Assembly (NCBI GenBank): GCA_963721065.1
Contig: CAVRHO010000008.1
Span: 654,036 to 718,035 of the forward strand
Direction of reading: 5' to 3'
From: CAWBLP01 sp963721065
GTDB taxonomy: Bacteria; Pseudomonadota; Alphaproteobacteria; Acetobacterales; Acetobacteraceae
DNA: 64,000 nucleotides
Both the position numbers and the translations under genes were made by a program. The notes beneath the pieces were generated by a model, which was given only the letters and a program-made list of their open reading frames with translations, made no database searches and had not been told where the DNA came from. Below, piece by piece: positions 55,634 through 64,000 of this stretch; position 1 is the stretch's first letter; the number at the start of each line of letters is the position of its first letter.

Positions 55634-57361
55634 TCACCCGCGCAACGTGTGCGTCCCCGCGGCATCCAGCGATCCGTCGGCGTTCACCGCCACCTTGTAG
55701 AGCGCACGCGCATTCTCCACCGACACGAGCCCATCCCGCACATCGCGCGCCACCAGCATCGGGTCGCGTGCGGTGGGATCGCCCATGCCGCCACCGCCAG
55801 GCAGTTCCAGGATCAGCCGGTCGCCGTCCGGGATCGCCTGCAATCCCTTGGTGCGCAGCGTTTTGCCGGATTTCAGCTTCACCACGCCGCGGTCGCCGTC
55901 CAGCCCGCCCTCGCGCCCTTTCGGCGCGTTTGCCACGCGGTCGAAGCTGGCGTTCACCGCGAATTCCAGGTCGCCCTTGGTGGCGATCTCCATCACCTGG
56001 CCGGTGCCGCCACGGGTGCGGCCGGCTCCACCGGAATCGGGCTTCAGCTCCTTCTTCCAGAAGATCACCGGCGCGACGTTCTCGGTCGCCTCCACCGGCA
56101 TGGTGCGCACGCCGGAGGGATAGGCGGTGGCGTTCAGCCCGTCCTGCGTCGGCCGAGCGCCTGTGCCGCCGGAATTGAAGGTGATGATCTCGAAGTCGGG
56201 GACGACGGGGCGGTTGCCGCGTGCCTGGCCGGACACCGACGATCCGCCGCGCAACGGCGGGTTCCACAGCGCGGAGGAGCCCTCGGCGGTGACGCGTTCC
56301 GGCACCGCCTGGTGCAGGCAGCCCATCATCAGGTCGGGCAGCAAATGGCCAATCACGTGGCGCACCGACACCGGATACGGGCGCGGCGCGTTCAGGATGC
56401 AGCCCTCGGGGATCTTCATGCGGAACGGCGCCAGGCTGGCCCAGTTGTTGGGGATCTCCGGCGCCACCACGCACTTGATCCCGAAGCATGAATACGCCCG
56501 GCAATACGCCGGCGGCACGTTGATGCCGCGGTTGGACAGGCCGGAGGTGCCGGCGAAATCCACCTCGATGCCGTCATCCACCACCGCCATTTCCGCTTTC
56601 AGCGTCACCGGCTCCTCATAGCCGTCGGAGTTGATCTCGGCGCGGAACACCCCCTTCGGCAGGCGGGCGATCTCGGCCAGGGTGGCGCGGTGGGAACTGT
56701 CGAAGATGAACCGGGCAAGCGGGTCGAGACTGTCCATCTCGAACTCGTCCATCATCTCCACCAGACGGTGTGCGCCGGCATCGTTGCAGGCGCACAGGGA
56801 GTAGATGTCGCCTTCCAGTTCCACCGGCAGGCGGGAGCCGGCGCGGATGAAATCGAAGAAGGTCTCGTTCGGCCTGCCCTGGTCGAAGCACTTCACGATC
56901 GGGATGTAGAGGCCTTCCTCGAACACCGAGCGCCCTTCCGGGCCCATGCCCAGGCCGCCGATATCGATCACGTGCGCGGTGTTGGCGAACAGGCCGACCA
57001 TCCTGCCGTTGTGGAACGCCGGGGTGACGACGGTCAGGTCGTGCAGGTGGCCGGTGCCCAGCCACGGGTCGTTGGTGATGTAGTGATCGCCGGGGCGCAT
57101 GGTGGCGGCGGGGTATTTCTTCAGGAAGTGGCCGACCGATTCCGCCATGGAGTTCACATGGCCGGGCGTGCCGGTGACCGCCTGCGCCATCATGCGGCCG
57201 TGCAGGTCGAAGATGCCGGCGGACAGGTCGCCGGCCTCGCGCACCGTGGTGGAGAAGGCGGTGCGGATCATGGTCTGCGCCTGCTCCTCGACGACCGCGA
57301 TCAGGCGGTTCCACATGATCTGGCGGTGGATCTGCGCGAGGGCGTTGGTTTCGTGGGACAT
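55634..57361 (-). CDS. Hydantoinase B/oxoprolinase family protein (HyuB-like)
   Basis: A 575-residue protein of the HyuB/acetone carboxylase alpha family. Landmarks: REAGDLSAGIFDLHGRMMAQAVTGTPGHVNSM (about 45-75), DHYITNDPWLGTGHLHDLTVVTPAF (about 95-120), AGSRLPVELEGDIYSLCACN, RGINVPPAYCRAYSCFGIKC (about 270-290), NSGGTGARPTQDG (about 395) and LPGGGGMGDPTARD (about 535). These enzymes hydrolyse cyclic amides or carboxylate ketones together with a HyuA partner. No HyuA is adjacent, so a distant partner or a different activity must be assumed. The ATG at 57361 is opposite the CoA-transferase promoter. Confidence 0.88.
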   Translation of the reverse strand: MSHETNALAQIHRQIMWNRLIAVVEEQAQTMIRTAFSTTVREAGDLSAGIFDLHGRMMAQAVTGTPGHVNSMAESVGHFLKKYPAATMRPGDHYITNDPWLGTGHLHDLTVVTPAFHNGRMVGLFANTAHVIDIGGLGMGPEGRSVFEEGLYIPIVKCFDQGRPNETFFDFIRAGSRLPVELEGDIYSLCACNDAGAHRLVEMMDEFEMDSLDPLARFIFDSSHRATLAEIARLPKGVFRAEINSDGYEEPVTLKAEMAVVDDGIEVDFAGTSGLSNRGINVPPAYCRAYSCFGIKCVVAPEIPNNWASLAPFRMKIPEGCILNAPRPYPVSVRHVIGHLLPDLMMGCLHQAVPERVTAEGSSALWNPPLRGGSSVSGQARGNRPVVPDFEIITFNSGGTGARPTQDGLNATAYPSGVRTMPVEATENVAPVIFWKKELKPDSGGAGRTRGGTGQVMEIATKGDLEFAVNASFDRVANAPKGREGGLDGDRGVVKLKSGKTLRTKGLQAIPDGDRLILELPGGGGMGDPTARDPMLVARDVRDGLVSVENARALYKVAVNADGSLDAAGTHTLRG

Positions 57362-57566
57362 GCGGGACCTGACAACCTGGAACAACATCGAACCCGGGCA
57401 GCATAGCGCGATCACGCCACGCATCCAGCGCACCGCCGGGCCTTGCGGGCGAATTCGCGGCCGTATCTGGCGTGGAGGCCGCGTTTACCGTCGCCCGGCG
57501 TCCTGGATGAACGCCCAGGACGGAAAGCACGGCGGCAAAGGGATGTGACATCGAACGCCCGGCCCG

Positions 57567-57594
57567 TTGACCGGACTGCGGCGGTCCGTACATT
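57567..57594 (+). promoter_or_regulatory. Promoter of the CoA-transferase gene with a dyad in the spacer
   Basis: TTGACC (57567-57572) and TACATT (57589-57594) with a 16-base spacer. Between them lies the inverted repeat CGGAC-N7-GTCCG (57572-57588), which nearly fills the spacer and could be a repressor site. The 308-base region 57362-57669 is the divergent spacer with HyuB and otherwise shows nothing. Confidence 0.55.
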
Positions 57595-57669
57595 GTGCCG
57601 AACGGTGCGGTTCGACTGGACGGGAACAAGGAGGCCAGCAACCGGCGACCTCAGGGCGGAGGAGTCAGC

Positions 57670-58867
57670 ATGAGCCAGCCGGGACCGTTGCACGGCTACC
57701 GGATCGTCGATCTCACTTCGATGATTTCCGGACCGCTCGCCACCATGATCCTGGCCGACCAGGGCGCCGATGTGATCAAGGTGGAGAACCCGCAGGGGGG
57801 CGGCGACCACACGCGGGCCGCGGCCAACCGGAGGGGCGGGTTCTCGGCCTCGTTCGTCAACAACAACCGCAACAAGCGTTCCATTGCGCTGGACCTGAAG
57901 AATGAGGCGGCGCGCGCGGCGCTGCTGCGGCTGGTTGCCGGGGCCGACGTGTTCGTCCAGAACTTCCGCCCGGGGGTGGTCGAGCGCATGGGGCTGGGCG
58001 AGGACGCCATCCGCGCCGTCGCCCCCAGCATCATCTACGTGTCGATCAGCGGCTTCGGCGAGAGCGGCCCCTATTCCCACAAGCCGGTGTATGACCCGAT
58101 CATCCAGGCGCTGTCCGGGCTGGCCACCGTCCAGGCCGGCTCCGACACCGAACGTCCCCGTCTGGTGCGCACCATCCTGCCGGACAAGCTGACCGCGGTC
58201 ACCGCATCCCAGGCGATCACCGCCGCGCTGCTGGCGCGCGAACGCACCGGGCAGGGCCAGCACATCAGGCTGTCGATGCTGGACGCGGTGGTGGCGTTCC
58301 TGTGGGCGTCCGACATGGGCAGCCAGACCTTCGTGGGCGACGAGCTGCCGCAGCAGGACGCCGCCAGCTTCATCGACCTGATCTACCAGACCGCCGACGG
58401 CCATATCAGCGTCGCGGTGCAGACCGACCGGGAGTGGACGGCGCTGACCCGCGCGCTGGACCGGCCGGACTGGCTGGAGGATCCGCGCTTCGCCACCCCC
58501 GCGCTGCGCCACAAGCACATCAACACGCGGCTGCAGATGACGCAGGACGTGCTGATGACCCGCACCGCCGGCGAATGGCTGGACCGGCTGACCGCGGCCG
58601 GCGTGCCCTGCGCCCCGGTGCTGACACGGACCGAGATGATCCGCCACCCGCAGGTGGTGGAGAACGGCATCGTGGTTCACGCCGAACACCCCGCCGCCGG
58701 CACGCTGCGCCAGGCCCGTCCCGGCGGCCCGGTTCTCCGGCACGCCCGCTTGCGTTCGCCAGGGCGCGCCGGCGCTGGGGGAGCACACGGAACAGGTGCT
58801 GGCGGAGCTGGGCTACGGGCCGGAGGAGATCGCGGCGCTGCTGCCGCGCCGCCCGCCCGCCGACTGA
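57670..58867 (+). CDS. Family III CoA-transferase (CaiB/BaiF type); frame break at 58723
   Basis: A 398-residue protein after repair. Family III features: GYRIVDLTSMISGPLATMILADQGADVIKVENP (about 9-41), NNNRNKRSIALDLKNEAARAALLRL, RPGVVERMGLG, the catalytic-Asp context YDPIIQALSGL (about 140) and GQGQHIRLSMLDAVVAF (about 195). One extra base at 58723 disrupts the final 48 residues; removing it gives ARFSGTPACVRQGAPALGEHTEQVLAELG, the normal C-terminus. These enzymes move CoA between carboxylic acids. Strong ribosome site GGAGGAG before the ATG. Divergent from a HyuB-like gene, so the two may share a pathway. Confidence 0.9.
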
Positions 58868-58908
58868 CGCATTGTACCGCGGCGCGGTTTTTTCGGTACG
58901 GTTCGCTC

Positions 58909-59390
58909 ATGCCGGACGACCTCTACGACCGTGATGTGCTCGCCTGGTCGGAACATCAGGCCGACCTGCTGCGCCGTCTCGCGCGTGGCGAACGGGTGGA
59001 CGACCTGGACTGGGAGCATGTCGTCGAGGAGATCGAGCGACGTGGGGCTGTCCGAACTGCACGCGGTTCAGACCGATCTGCACCAGATGCTGGTGCATCT
59101 TCTGAAGCTCCAGGGCTGGCCGGAGAGTCCATCCGTCAACCATTGGCGGCAGGAGGTCGTCGCCTTCCAGCAGGACGCCGGCCGCCGGTTCGCCCCTTCC
59201 ATGCGGCCAGCGGATCGACCTGGGGCGCCTCTACCGCGGTGCGCTGGCGCAGCTTGAGGATGTGGCATACGACGGCATTGCGCCGCTGCCATGGCCGGCG
59301 GAATGCCCCTTCTCGGTGGACCAGTTGCTGCGCGAACGGCGCGCCGCGCTGGAACAGCATCTCGGAATGAACAGTCAGGCCTCGGGCTGA
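58909..59390 (+). CDS. DUF29-family protein; two single-base frame breaks
   Basis: A 159-residue protein after removing one base at 59038 and one near 59206. DUF29 signature: YDRDVLAWSEHQADLLRRL, DLDWEHVVEEIEDVG (about 33-47), SELHAVQTDLHQMLVHLLKLQGWPE (about 50-75), SVNHWRQEVVAFQQD and the C-terminal LPWPAECPFSVDQLLRE. The family is helical, common in proteobacteria and cyanobacteria, often in many paralogues, with no known function. The total length with two bases removed is exactly 160 codons, as expected for two +1 errors. It lies 41 bases after the CoA-transferase gene. Confidence 0.8.
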
Positions 59391-59516
59391 CCGGCCAATG
59401 GGACGCGTGCCGGCGTCCACGCGCCCGACCACGGACGCATGAGCCAGCGCGCCTTGCCGCCCGGCGCGATCCGGCCCAGCCTTGCGGCCGACGCGCTGCC
59501 GGGAGAGGACCGCCCC

Positions 59517-60224
59517 ATGATCGACTTCCATTACTGGCCCACGCCGAACGGCTGGAAAGTCTCCATCATGCTGGAGGAGACCGGCCTGCCCTATCGCATG
59601 GTCCCGGTGAACATCGGCAAGGGCGACCAGTTCAAGCCCGAGTTCCTGGCCATCAGCCCCAACAACCGCATGCCGGCGATCGTCGATCACGACGATCCGG
59701 ACGCACCGCTGCCGATCTTCGAATCCGGCCCCATCCTGCTGCACCTGGCGGAAAAGTCCGGCCGCTTCGCCCCCACCGGCCGCCGCGCCCGCAAGGAGAT
59801 GATGGAGTGGCTGTTCTGGCAGGTCGGCAACCTGGGCCCCATGGCCGGCCAGTTGAGCCATTTCGTCAACTACGCGCAGGGCGAGCACAGCTATTCGCAC
59901 CAGCGCTACCTCAACGAATACAACCGCTGCCTGGGCGTGCTGGAACACCGCCTGCAGGACCGCGCCTACATCCTGGGCGACGAGTACTCCATCGCCGACA
60001 TCATCTCCTGGCCCTGGGTGCTGATCGCCAAGCCGCTGGGCCAGGACATCGCCGAGTTCCCCAACGTCGCCCGCTGGCGGGACGCCATCAAGCAGCGGCC
60101 CGCGGTGCAGCGTGGCGTCGATCTGGGCAAGGACCTGCGCCGCCGCGCGCCCCCCGGCGAGGAGGAGCGGAAGATCCTGTTCGGCCAGAGGGCGTCCTCC
60201 ATCCCGAAGGGCAGCGCGGCATGA
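59517..60224 (+). CDS. Glutathione S-transferase family protein
   Basis: A 235-residue protein of the YfcG/YghU-like GST group. The N-terminal thioredoxin fold has IDFHYWPTPNGWKVSIMLEETGLPYR (about 2-27), the cis-Pro NNRMPAIVDHD and the Glu-Ser-Gly of the glutathione site FESGPILLHLAEKSG (about 65-80). The helical C-terminal domain contains YILGDEYSIADIISWPWV (about 150-168). The ATG at 59517 with GGGAGAGG is preferred over an upstream in-frame ATG at 59439, which would add 26 atypical residues. Its stop overlaps the SDR start (ATGA), so the two are coupled and may act together on an electrophile. Confidence 0.9.
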   Translation: MIDFHYWPTPNGWKVSIMLEETGLPYRMVPVNIGKGDQFKPEFLAISPNNRMPAIVDHDDPDAPLPIFESGPILLHLAEKSGRFAPTGRRARKEMMEWLFWQVGNLGPMAGQLSHFVNYAQGEHSYSHQRYLNEYNRCLGVLEHRLQDRAYILGDEYSIADIISWPWVLIAKPLGQDIAEFPNVARWRDAIKQRPAVQRGVDLGKDLRRRAPPGEEERKILFGQRASSIPKGSAA

Positions 60225-61066
60225 GTATCGACCTGAAGGGCAAGGCCGCGATCGTCACCGGCAGCGCCGGCGGCATCGGGCTGGGCATCGCGAAGGCGCT
60301 GGCCGGCGCCGGCATGAACCTGGTGCTGGCCGACCTGCAGCCAGACAGACTGGACGCCGCCCGCGCCGCCGTCACCGCCATGGGCGTGCGCGCCGTCGCG
60401 GTGCCGGTGGATGTGTCCGACCCGGCCTCGGTGGCCGAGGTTGCCCGCGTGGCGGAGGAGACCTTCGGCAAGCTGCATGTCGCGGTGAACAACGCCGGCG
60501 TGGCGATGCACGGCACCCCGGTGGAGCAGGTGAAGCCGGAGGAGTGGAACTGGCTGGTCGGCGTCAACGTGATGGGCGTGGTCAACGGCATCCGCAGCTT
60601 CGTGCCGCTGATCCGCAGGCACGGCGAGGGCGGGCACGTGGTGAACACCGCCTCCGTCTCCGGCTTCTTCGTGCGCAAGGGCGCCAACCAGGGCGCCTAC
60701 ACGATGAGCAAATACGCCGTGCTGGCGCTGTCGGAAGCGCTGGAGCAGGAGGTGGAGGGCAGCGGCATCGGCGTGTCCGTGCTGTGCCCCGGGCCGGTGC
60801 AGACCAACATCTTCGGCTCCGCCGCCACCCGGCCGGACCGCTTCGGCGGCGCCTACCAGCGCCCGTCGCAGGAGGCGATGGCCGGCATGCTGGCCCGCGG
60901 CCTGTCGCCGGAGGTGGTGGGCCAGCGCGTGCTGCAGGGCATGCAGGCGGGCGAGTTCTACATCCTGACGCACGCCGCCGAACGCGACGCGATCAAGGCT
61001 CGGCATGCGCGGATCGAGGCGGCGTTCGACCGCGCGGCGGCGTGGGAGCGCGACCGCGGGGGGTGA
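60221..61066 (+). CDS. SDR-family NAD(P)-dependent oxidoreductase
   Basis: A 281-residue classical SDR. Cofactor loop TGSAGGIGLGIA (14-25), acidic ADLQ after strand 2 (about 38, favouring NAD), NNAGVAM (about 88), catalytic Ser in VVNTASVSGFF (about 143) and YTMSKYAVLALSE (about 161-173) with the Tyr-x-x-x-Lys pair, then PGPVQTNIF. The extra 35 C-terminal residues after the core are helical and basic. The ATG overlaps the stop codon of the GST gene by 4 bases, so they form one translational unit. Substrate unknown. Confidence 0.9.
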   Translation: MSIDLKGKAAIVTGSAGGIGLGIAKALAGAGMNLVLADLQPDRLDAARAAVTAMGVRAVAVPVDVSDPASVAEVARVAEETFGKLHVAVNNAGVAMHGTPVEQVKPEEWNWLVGVNVMGVVNGIRSFVPLIRRHGEGGHVVNTASVSGFFVRKGANQGAYTMSKYAVLALSEALEQEVEGSGIGVSVLCPGPVQTNIFGSAATRPDRFGGAYQRPSQEAMAGMLARGLSPEVVGQRVLQGMQAGEFYILTHAAERDAIKARHARIEAAFDRAAAWERDRGG

Positions 61067-61203
61067 CTGCGGCAGCGAGCCTGCCCTGCCGCGGTGTTCC
61101 GAGGCTTGTCCAGGCAGCCACAGGTGGCGAACGACAGGGATTTCCGCGCCATGTCCGCGGTACGGTTACAAGGATCGGCCCCGAACTGACCGGCGCAACC
61201 TGG

Positions 61204-61524
61204 TCAGCCCGCGTCACCAACAACATGCAGTTGAATGCCGGCATGTTTTTGCAGGTGGCTGATAACGGTGAACAGGTTGCGCGCCTGCGGATTGCCACGG
61301 GGCCCGAACATGCGGATCAGGCTCTTCGGCTGCGCCCCCAACTCTGCCCCGAGTTTCTCAAAGCCGATTGTTGCCTTGATGTAGTCGCGCAGGACCGCCT
61401 TGCCGGTCTCCAGATCGCCCGCCAGCATGCACTCGATCGCCTCCCGCAGCAGTTCCTGGCCAAAGCAGGGATCACGCGCGACACGTTGCTGCACCAACTC
61501 CCGAAAGCTTCGCGTCAGTGCCAT
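61204..61524 (-). CDS. Antitoxin, HTH addiction-module type (HigA-2 / COG3636-like)
   Basis: A 106-residue protein (MALTRSFRELVQQRVARDPCFG at the N-terminus) with a helix-turn-helix near residues 55-85 (TIGFEKLGAELGAQPKSLIRMFGPRGNPQARNLFTVISHLQKH), typical of the antidote partner of the COG3657 killer proteins. Its ATG lies within the toxin gene, overlapping by 10 bases. Family knowledge: such antitoxins neutralise the toxin and repress their own promoter. The order toxin then antitoxin is the HigBA-like one. Confidence 0.85.
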   Translation of the reverse strand: MALTRSFRELVQQRVARDPCFGQELLREAIECMLAGDLETGKAVLRDYIKATIGFEKLGAELGAQPKSLIRMFGPRGNPQARNLFTVISHLQKHAGIQLHVVGDAG

Positions 61525-61880
61525 AGCCGCCGCATCCCGCCTTCCCGTGCTCTGCGCTGCTTGTAGTCGGTCCAGAAACGCCTGGCCGCGGCGATGTCCC
61601 GCTGTTGCCTCTGCTTGGTGCCGCCCATCAGCAGCACGACCAGCGCCGCCCCGTCTCTCCCGAAATACACCCGGTACCCCGGTCCCCAGTTGATCCGGTA
61701 TTCCAGAACGCCTTCCCCAACCGGTCTGACATTGGAAACATTACCACGCGACAGGCGCTCAAGTCCCAACACCACTCTTGCCGCCGCAGCCTGATCGAGC
61801 GCGTTGAACCAGTCCTCAAACGGGCTGCGGCCTGACCCGCCGACGTAATAGATCAGCTCCAGCGGCTCTGACGGTAACAC
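61515..61880 (-). CDS. Toxin, RelE/HigB superfamily addiction-module killer protein
   Basis: About 121 residues. The conserved COG3657 pattern is clear: LELIYYVGGSGRSPFEDWFNAL, AAARVVLGLERLSRGNVSNVRPVGEGVLEYRINWGPGYRVYFGRDGAALVVLLMGGTKQRQQRDI, WTDYKQRR. Family knowledge: RelE-like folds cleave mRNA at the ribosome. No ATG is close; the best start is a GTG at 61880 (VLPSEPLELIYY), with a TTG at 61898 as alternative, and neither has a ribosome site. The toxin stop overlaps the antitoxin start. The dyad at 61899-61917 lies directly upstream. Confidence 0.82.
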   Translation of the reverse strand: MLPSEPLELIYYVGGSGRSPFEDWFNALDQAAAARVVLGLERLSRGNVSNVRPVGEGVLEYRINWGPGYRVYFGRDGAALVVLLMGGTKQRQQRDIAAARRFWTDYKQRRAREGGMRRLWH

Positions 61881-61898
61881 AAATGCTACTTTGATCAA

Positions 61899-61917
61899 GG
61901 CCCCGAAACATCGGGCC
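61899..61917 (-). promoter_or_regulatory. Possible operator of the toxin-antitoxin pair
   Basis: GGCCCCGAAACATCGGGCC is an imperfect inverted repeat with GGCCC and GGGCC outer arms (inner CGA and TCG also pair). It ends 18 bases before the likely toxin start codon, the expected place for an autorepression site. Confidence 0.45.
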
Positions 61918-62095
61918 GGTTGGGTCTGGGGCCAATTTTCGGGGGAACGGGTAAACGATGGATGAACCATCGCCCGGTCCTTGCAAGCACGGGCGCGCGC
62001 TATGGGGCTGTCCGCCCGGACTGTCCCGCAGCGAGAACGGCGCATTCCGCTGCCCCTCGCTTCTTCGCCCCGCCGCCCTGTGCCATCCTGCCGCG

Positions 62096-63088
62096 ATGGT
62101 TCCCGTCTCGATCGTCACCGGCTTCCTGGGCAGCGGCAAGACCACGCTGATCGGCCGCGTCCTGCGCGACCCGGCCTTCGCCCGCACCGCCGTCATCGTC
62201 AACGAGTTCGGCGAGATCGGCCTGGACCACGAGCTGATCGCCAGCAGCGACGAGACCCTGATGGCACTGACCACCGGCTGCCTCTGCTGCGCGGTGCGCA
62301 GCGACCTGGTCACCACGCTGCTGGACCTGGAGCAGCGCCGCGCCGCCGGTGCCGTCGCCTTCGACCGGGTGCTGATCGAGACGTCCGGCCTGGCCGACCC
62401 CGCGCCGATCCTGCAGGCGCTGATGACCGACCCGGACCTGGGCCGCACCCACACGCTCGACACGGTGCTGACCGTGGCCGATGCGCTGCTGGGGGAAGCC
62501 ACGCTCGACGCTCACCCCGAAGCGCGCCGCCAGGCCGCCTTCGCCGACGCGCTGGCGATCAGCAAGACAGACCTGGCCGGCCCGGCGGACGCGTTGCGCC
62601 GGAGGCTGGCCGCGCTGAACCCCGGCGCACGGATGCGGACCACCGATGCGCTGGCCCCGGCCGACCTGTTCGCCGCCGCCGACCCGGCCGCACGCGCGGA
62701 ACGGGTGAAGCAGGCGGCACCCGGGCAAGCCGCGTCCCCGTTCCTGCGCGCCGAACACAGCGACGGGTTGGAGACCTTCGTCCTCCAGCGCACGCAGCCG
62801 GTCCCCGCCCTGGCGCTGACGCTGCTGCTGCAGGCGCTGGTGGAGCATTGCGGCGCGCGGCTGCTGCGGGTGAAGGGCCTGGTCGCCATCGAGGAAATGC
62901 CCGGCCAGCCCGCCCTGATCCACGGCGTGCAGCACGTGTTCTCCCCGCCGGACTTCCTGCCGCGGTGGCCGTCCTCCGACCACACCACCCGCCTGGTGTT
63001 CATCGCCCGCGGCGTCCCCCGCCACTTCCCCGCCCGGCTGCTGGATGCGATCGAGGAAGAGGTGCGGGAGGAGCAGGCGGCGCCATGA
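62096..63088 (+). CDS. CobW-family (COG0523) GTP-binding metal chaperone
   Basis: A 330-residue G3E GTPase. Walker A GFLGSGKTT (9-17), the Glu of the switch VNEFGEIGLDH (about 35-45), the metal-binding CxCC motif in TTGCLCCAVRSD (about 60-70), ETSGLADPAPI (about 100-110) and the guanine-specificity SKTDLAG (about 155). The C-terminal CobW-C domain follows (FVLQRTQPVPALALTLLLQALV, LLRVKGLVAIE, HGVQHVFSPP). Family members deliver zinc, cobalt or iron to client enzymes, often under zinc limitation. No zinc-box-like operator is obvious and the client is not adjacent. Confidence 0.9.
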   Translation: MVPVSIVTGFLGSGKTTLIGRVLRDPAFARTAVIVNEFGEIGLDHELIASSDETLMALTTGCLCCAVRSDLVTTLLDLEQRRAAGAVAFDRVLIETSGLADPAPILQALMTDPDLGRTHTLDTVLTVADALLGEATLDAHPEARRQAAFADALAISKTDLAGPADALRRRLAALNPGARMRTTDALAPADLFAAADPAARAERVKQAAPGQAASPFLRAEHSDGLETFVLQRTQPVPALALTLLLQALVEHCGARLLRVKGLVAIEEMPGQPALIHGVQHVFSPPDFLPRWPSSDHTTRLVFIARGVPRHFPARLLDAIEEEVREEQAAP

Positions 63089-63397
63089 GCCGACGCGCCC
63101 CCGGGCAGGACAAGTGAAGTTGCCGCACGGCACCGGTGTACCGTCGTTGGTGGTGATCCGTTAGCCCCCGTTCTGCTCCGGTCAAGTCCAGGGCAGAAAC
63201 GTCATGGTGCCTGTACCTGTAGCCGACACAAACCAGGACATGCCAGACAGCATACACAGTGCCATCTTTGGAAACGATCATGGTAGCCTTAGCCGAAGTT
63301 GGTATTGACCGTTATGGCCCATTCGCCGCAATTCCTCCCTCATACGCGTCCTCGTGCGTTCCCCGTCAGAAACGTAGGAAATCAGTAGGAGAGGCCA
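63089..63397. other. 309-base gap before the small secreted protein gene
   Basis: No gene is recognised. A short AT-rich part near 63260-63320 may hold the promoter of the next gene, but no pair of hexamers is convincing. The ribosome site AGGAGAG (63387-63393) is at its right end. Confidence 0.35.
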
Positions 63398-63688
63398 ATG
63401 GCCCGTACGGTGTTGTCAGTATCAATCGCAACTGTCCTGGCGCTTGGAACAGCCATGGCAGCGAACGCCCAACCCACCGTTCTCACCAACCCGCAGTTGG
63501 ATGCGGTGACTGCCGGGGTTGCTACGCCCCAGTTGCCGCCGCCGCCGTCGCTGCCAAGCTACGATGCGGTCCGGGCGGGCATACAGCAGTTGTCTGCCGA
63601 TGTCCTCGGCCGGGCATCGCTGACGACGCTGCATATGGACCTTTCGAACATCCAGACCCATCTGACCGCATTGGTGGTGGTCCGCTAA
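63398..63688 (+). CDS. Small secreted protein with an LDxVTAG motif
   Basis: A 96-residue protein with a Sec signal peptide (MARTVLSVSIATVLALGTAMAANA, cleavage after about residue 24). The mature start TVLTNPQLDAVTAGVATP contains the LDxVTAG motif that I have seen in small exported proteins of this bacterial group. A Pro-rich stretch and an amphipathic helix (YDAVRAGIQQLSADVLGRASL) follow. No Cys. Strong ribosome site (GGAGAGG) before the ATG. Function unknown. Confidence 0.72.
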   Translation: MARTVLSVSIATVLALGTAMAANAQPTVLTNPQLDAVTAGVATPQLPPPPSLPSYDAVRAGIQQLSADVLGRASLTTLHMDLSNIQTHLTALVVVR

Positions 63689-64000
63689 TTCCGGTCTTCG
63701 TCGTCGCACGCGAAACGGCGGTGGCCCACATCGCTCCGGAGGGCAGGCATGTCGCTCCGGCGCCGGTGCACCGCCGATCTGCCTGACGCAGTTCCCGCCG
63801 CACACGGGCGTTGTGCGGTACCGGACGCGCCTCCACGGCCTGGGCAACGGACCCGGATGGTCGGGCCGCCGACGATCGCGGCGTTGAACGGTATGCGTCA
63901 ACGCCGGTGCGACGCAGACACGTACCCGGCTGCGCAGCGATTGATCCACGGGCGTGCTGTCACAGCTTGACTCCGCGCCGGCATGTAGTCAGTTATACTA
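63689..64000. other. Right-hand end of the window, no gene recognised
   Basis: Short open frames occur but lack ribosome sites and coding character. At the very end, TTGACT (63966-63971) and TATACT (63993-63998) suggest an incomplete promoter region, but the spacing of 21 bases is too long to rely on. Confidence 0.3.

Noticed and set aside
63749..63970. Short ORF at the right end
   Set aside because: No ribosome site, Arg-rich composition and no domain; coding is not supported.

Overview
The window is 64 kb of high-GC DNA with closely packed genes on both strands. Protein similarities and gene order (rimP-nusA-ylxR-infB-rbfA; proA-nadD-rsfS; dprA-topA; a NadQ-type NAD regulator; a nadA/nadC pair) point to an alphaproteobacterium, most likely an Acetobacteraceae member. 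The family placement is inference from remembered protein families, not from a search.

Layout. 0-3.2 kb: end of a branched-chain amino-acid ABC transporter operon (livH'-livM-livG-livF). 3.4-6.3 kb: a small Excalibur-domain membrane protein convergent with a large repeat/beta-rich surface-type protein. 6.3-7.1 kb: a MITE-like repeat and a strong candidate small RNA. 7-10.5 kb: a leftward catabolic cluster (LLM flavin enzyme, NicX-like dioxygenase, D-2-hydroxyacid dehydrogenase). 10.9-14.8 kb: proA-nadD-rsfS, class II aldolase, SDR. 15-20.2 kb: C69 dipeptidase behind a short leader ORF, an MFS exporter, then a damaged patch (truncated methyltransferase abutting a PrpD fragment) and a PhyH dioxygenase. 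20.4-25 kb: an ABC-F ATPase, a cupin, an unknown protein and an acyltransferase. 25.1-31.4 kb: a perfect 46-bp inverted repeat, then the transcription/translation operon rimP-nusA-ylxR-infB-rbfA. 32-38 kb: alpha/beta hydrolase, TauD-like dioxygenase, selB, nadQ, carD. 38-42.8 kb: a 20-bp tandem repeat, an SGNH hydrolase, nadA and nadC. 43-47 kb: MFS, DksA-like protein, LysR regulator and small proteins. 47.4-55.1 kb: rnr, S41 protease, dprA, topA. 55.6-61.1 kb: hydantoinase B-like protein, CoA-transferase, DUF29 protein, GST, SDR. 61.2-63.7 kb: a toxin-antitoxin pair, a CobW GTPase and a small secreted protein.

Two themes run through the window. First, ten genes, including the normally essential nusA and infB, are each broken by single-base insertions; I count 15 events and all have the same sign. 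This looks like a systematic sequence or assembly artefact rather than real decay. Second, at least four copies of a 160-230 bp palindromic element with similar terminal inverted repeats lie between genes, two of them starting exactly at the stop codon of the preceding gene. The most interesting regulatory candidates are an unannotated plus-strand small RNA near 6.9 kb with a CCTCCC stretch that could pair with Shine-Dalgarno sequences, and a palindrome between the nadA promoter and start codon in a window that also encodes NadQ.
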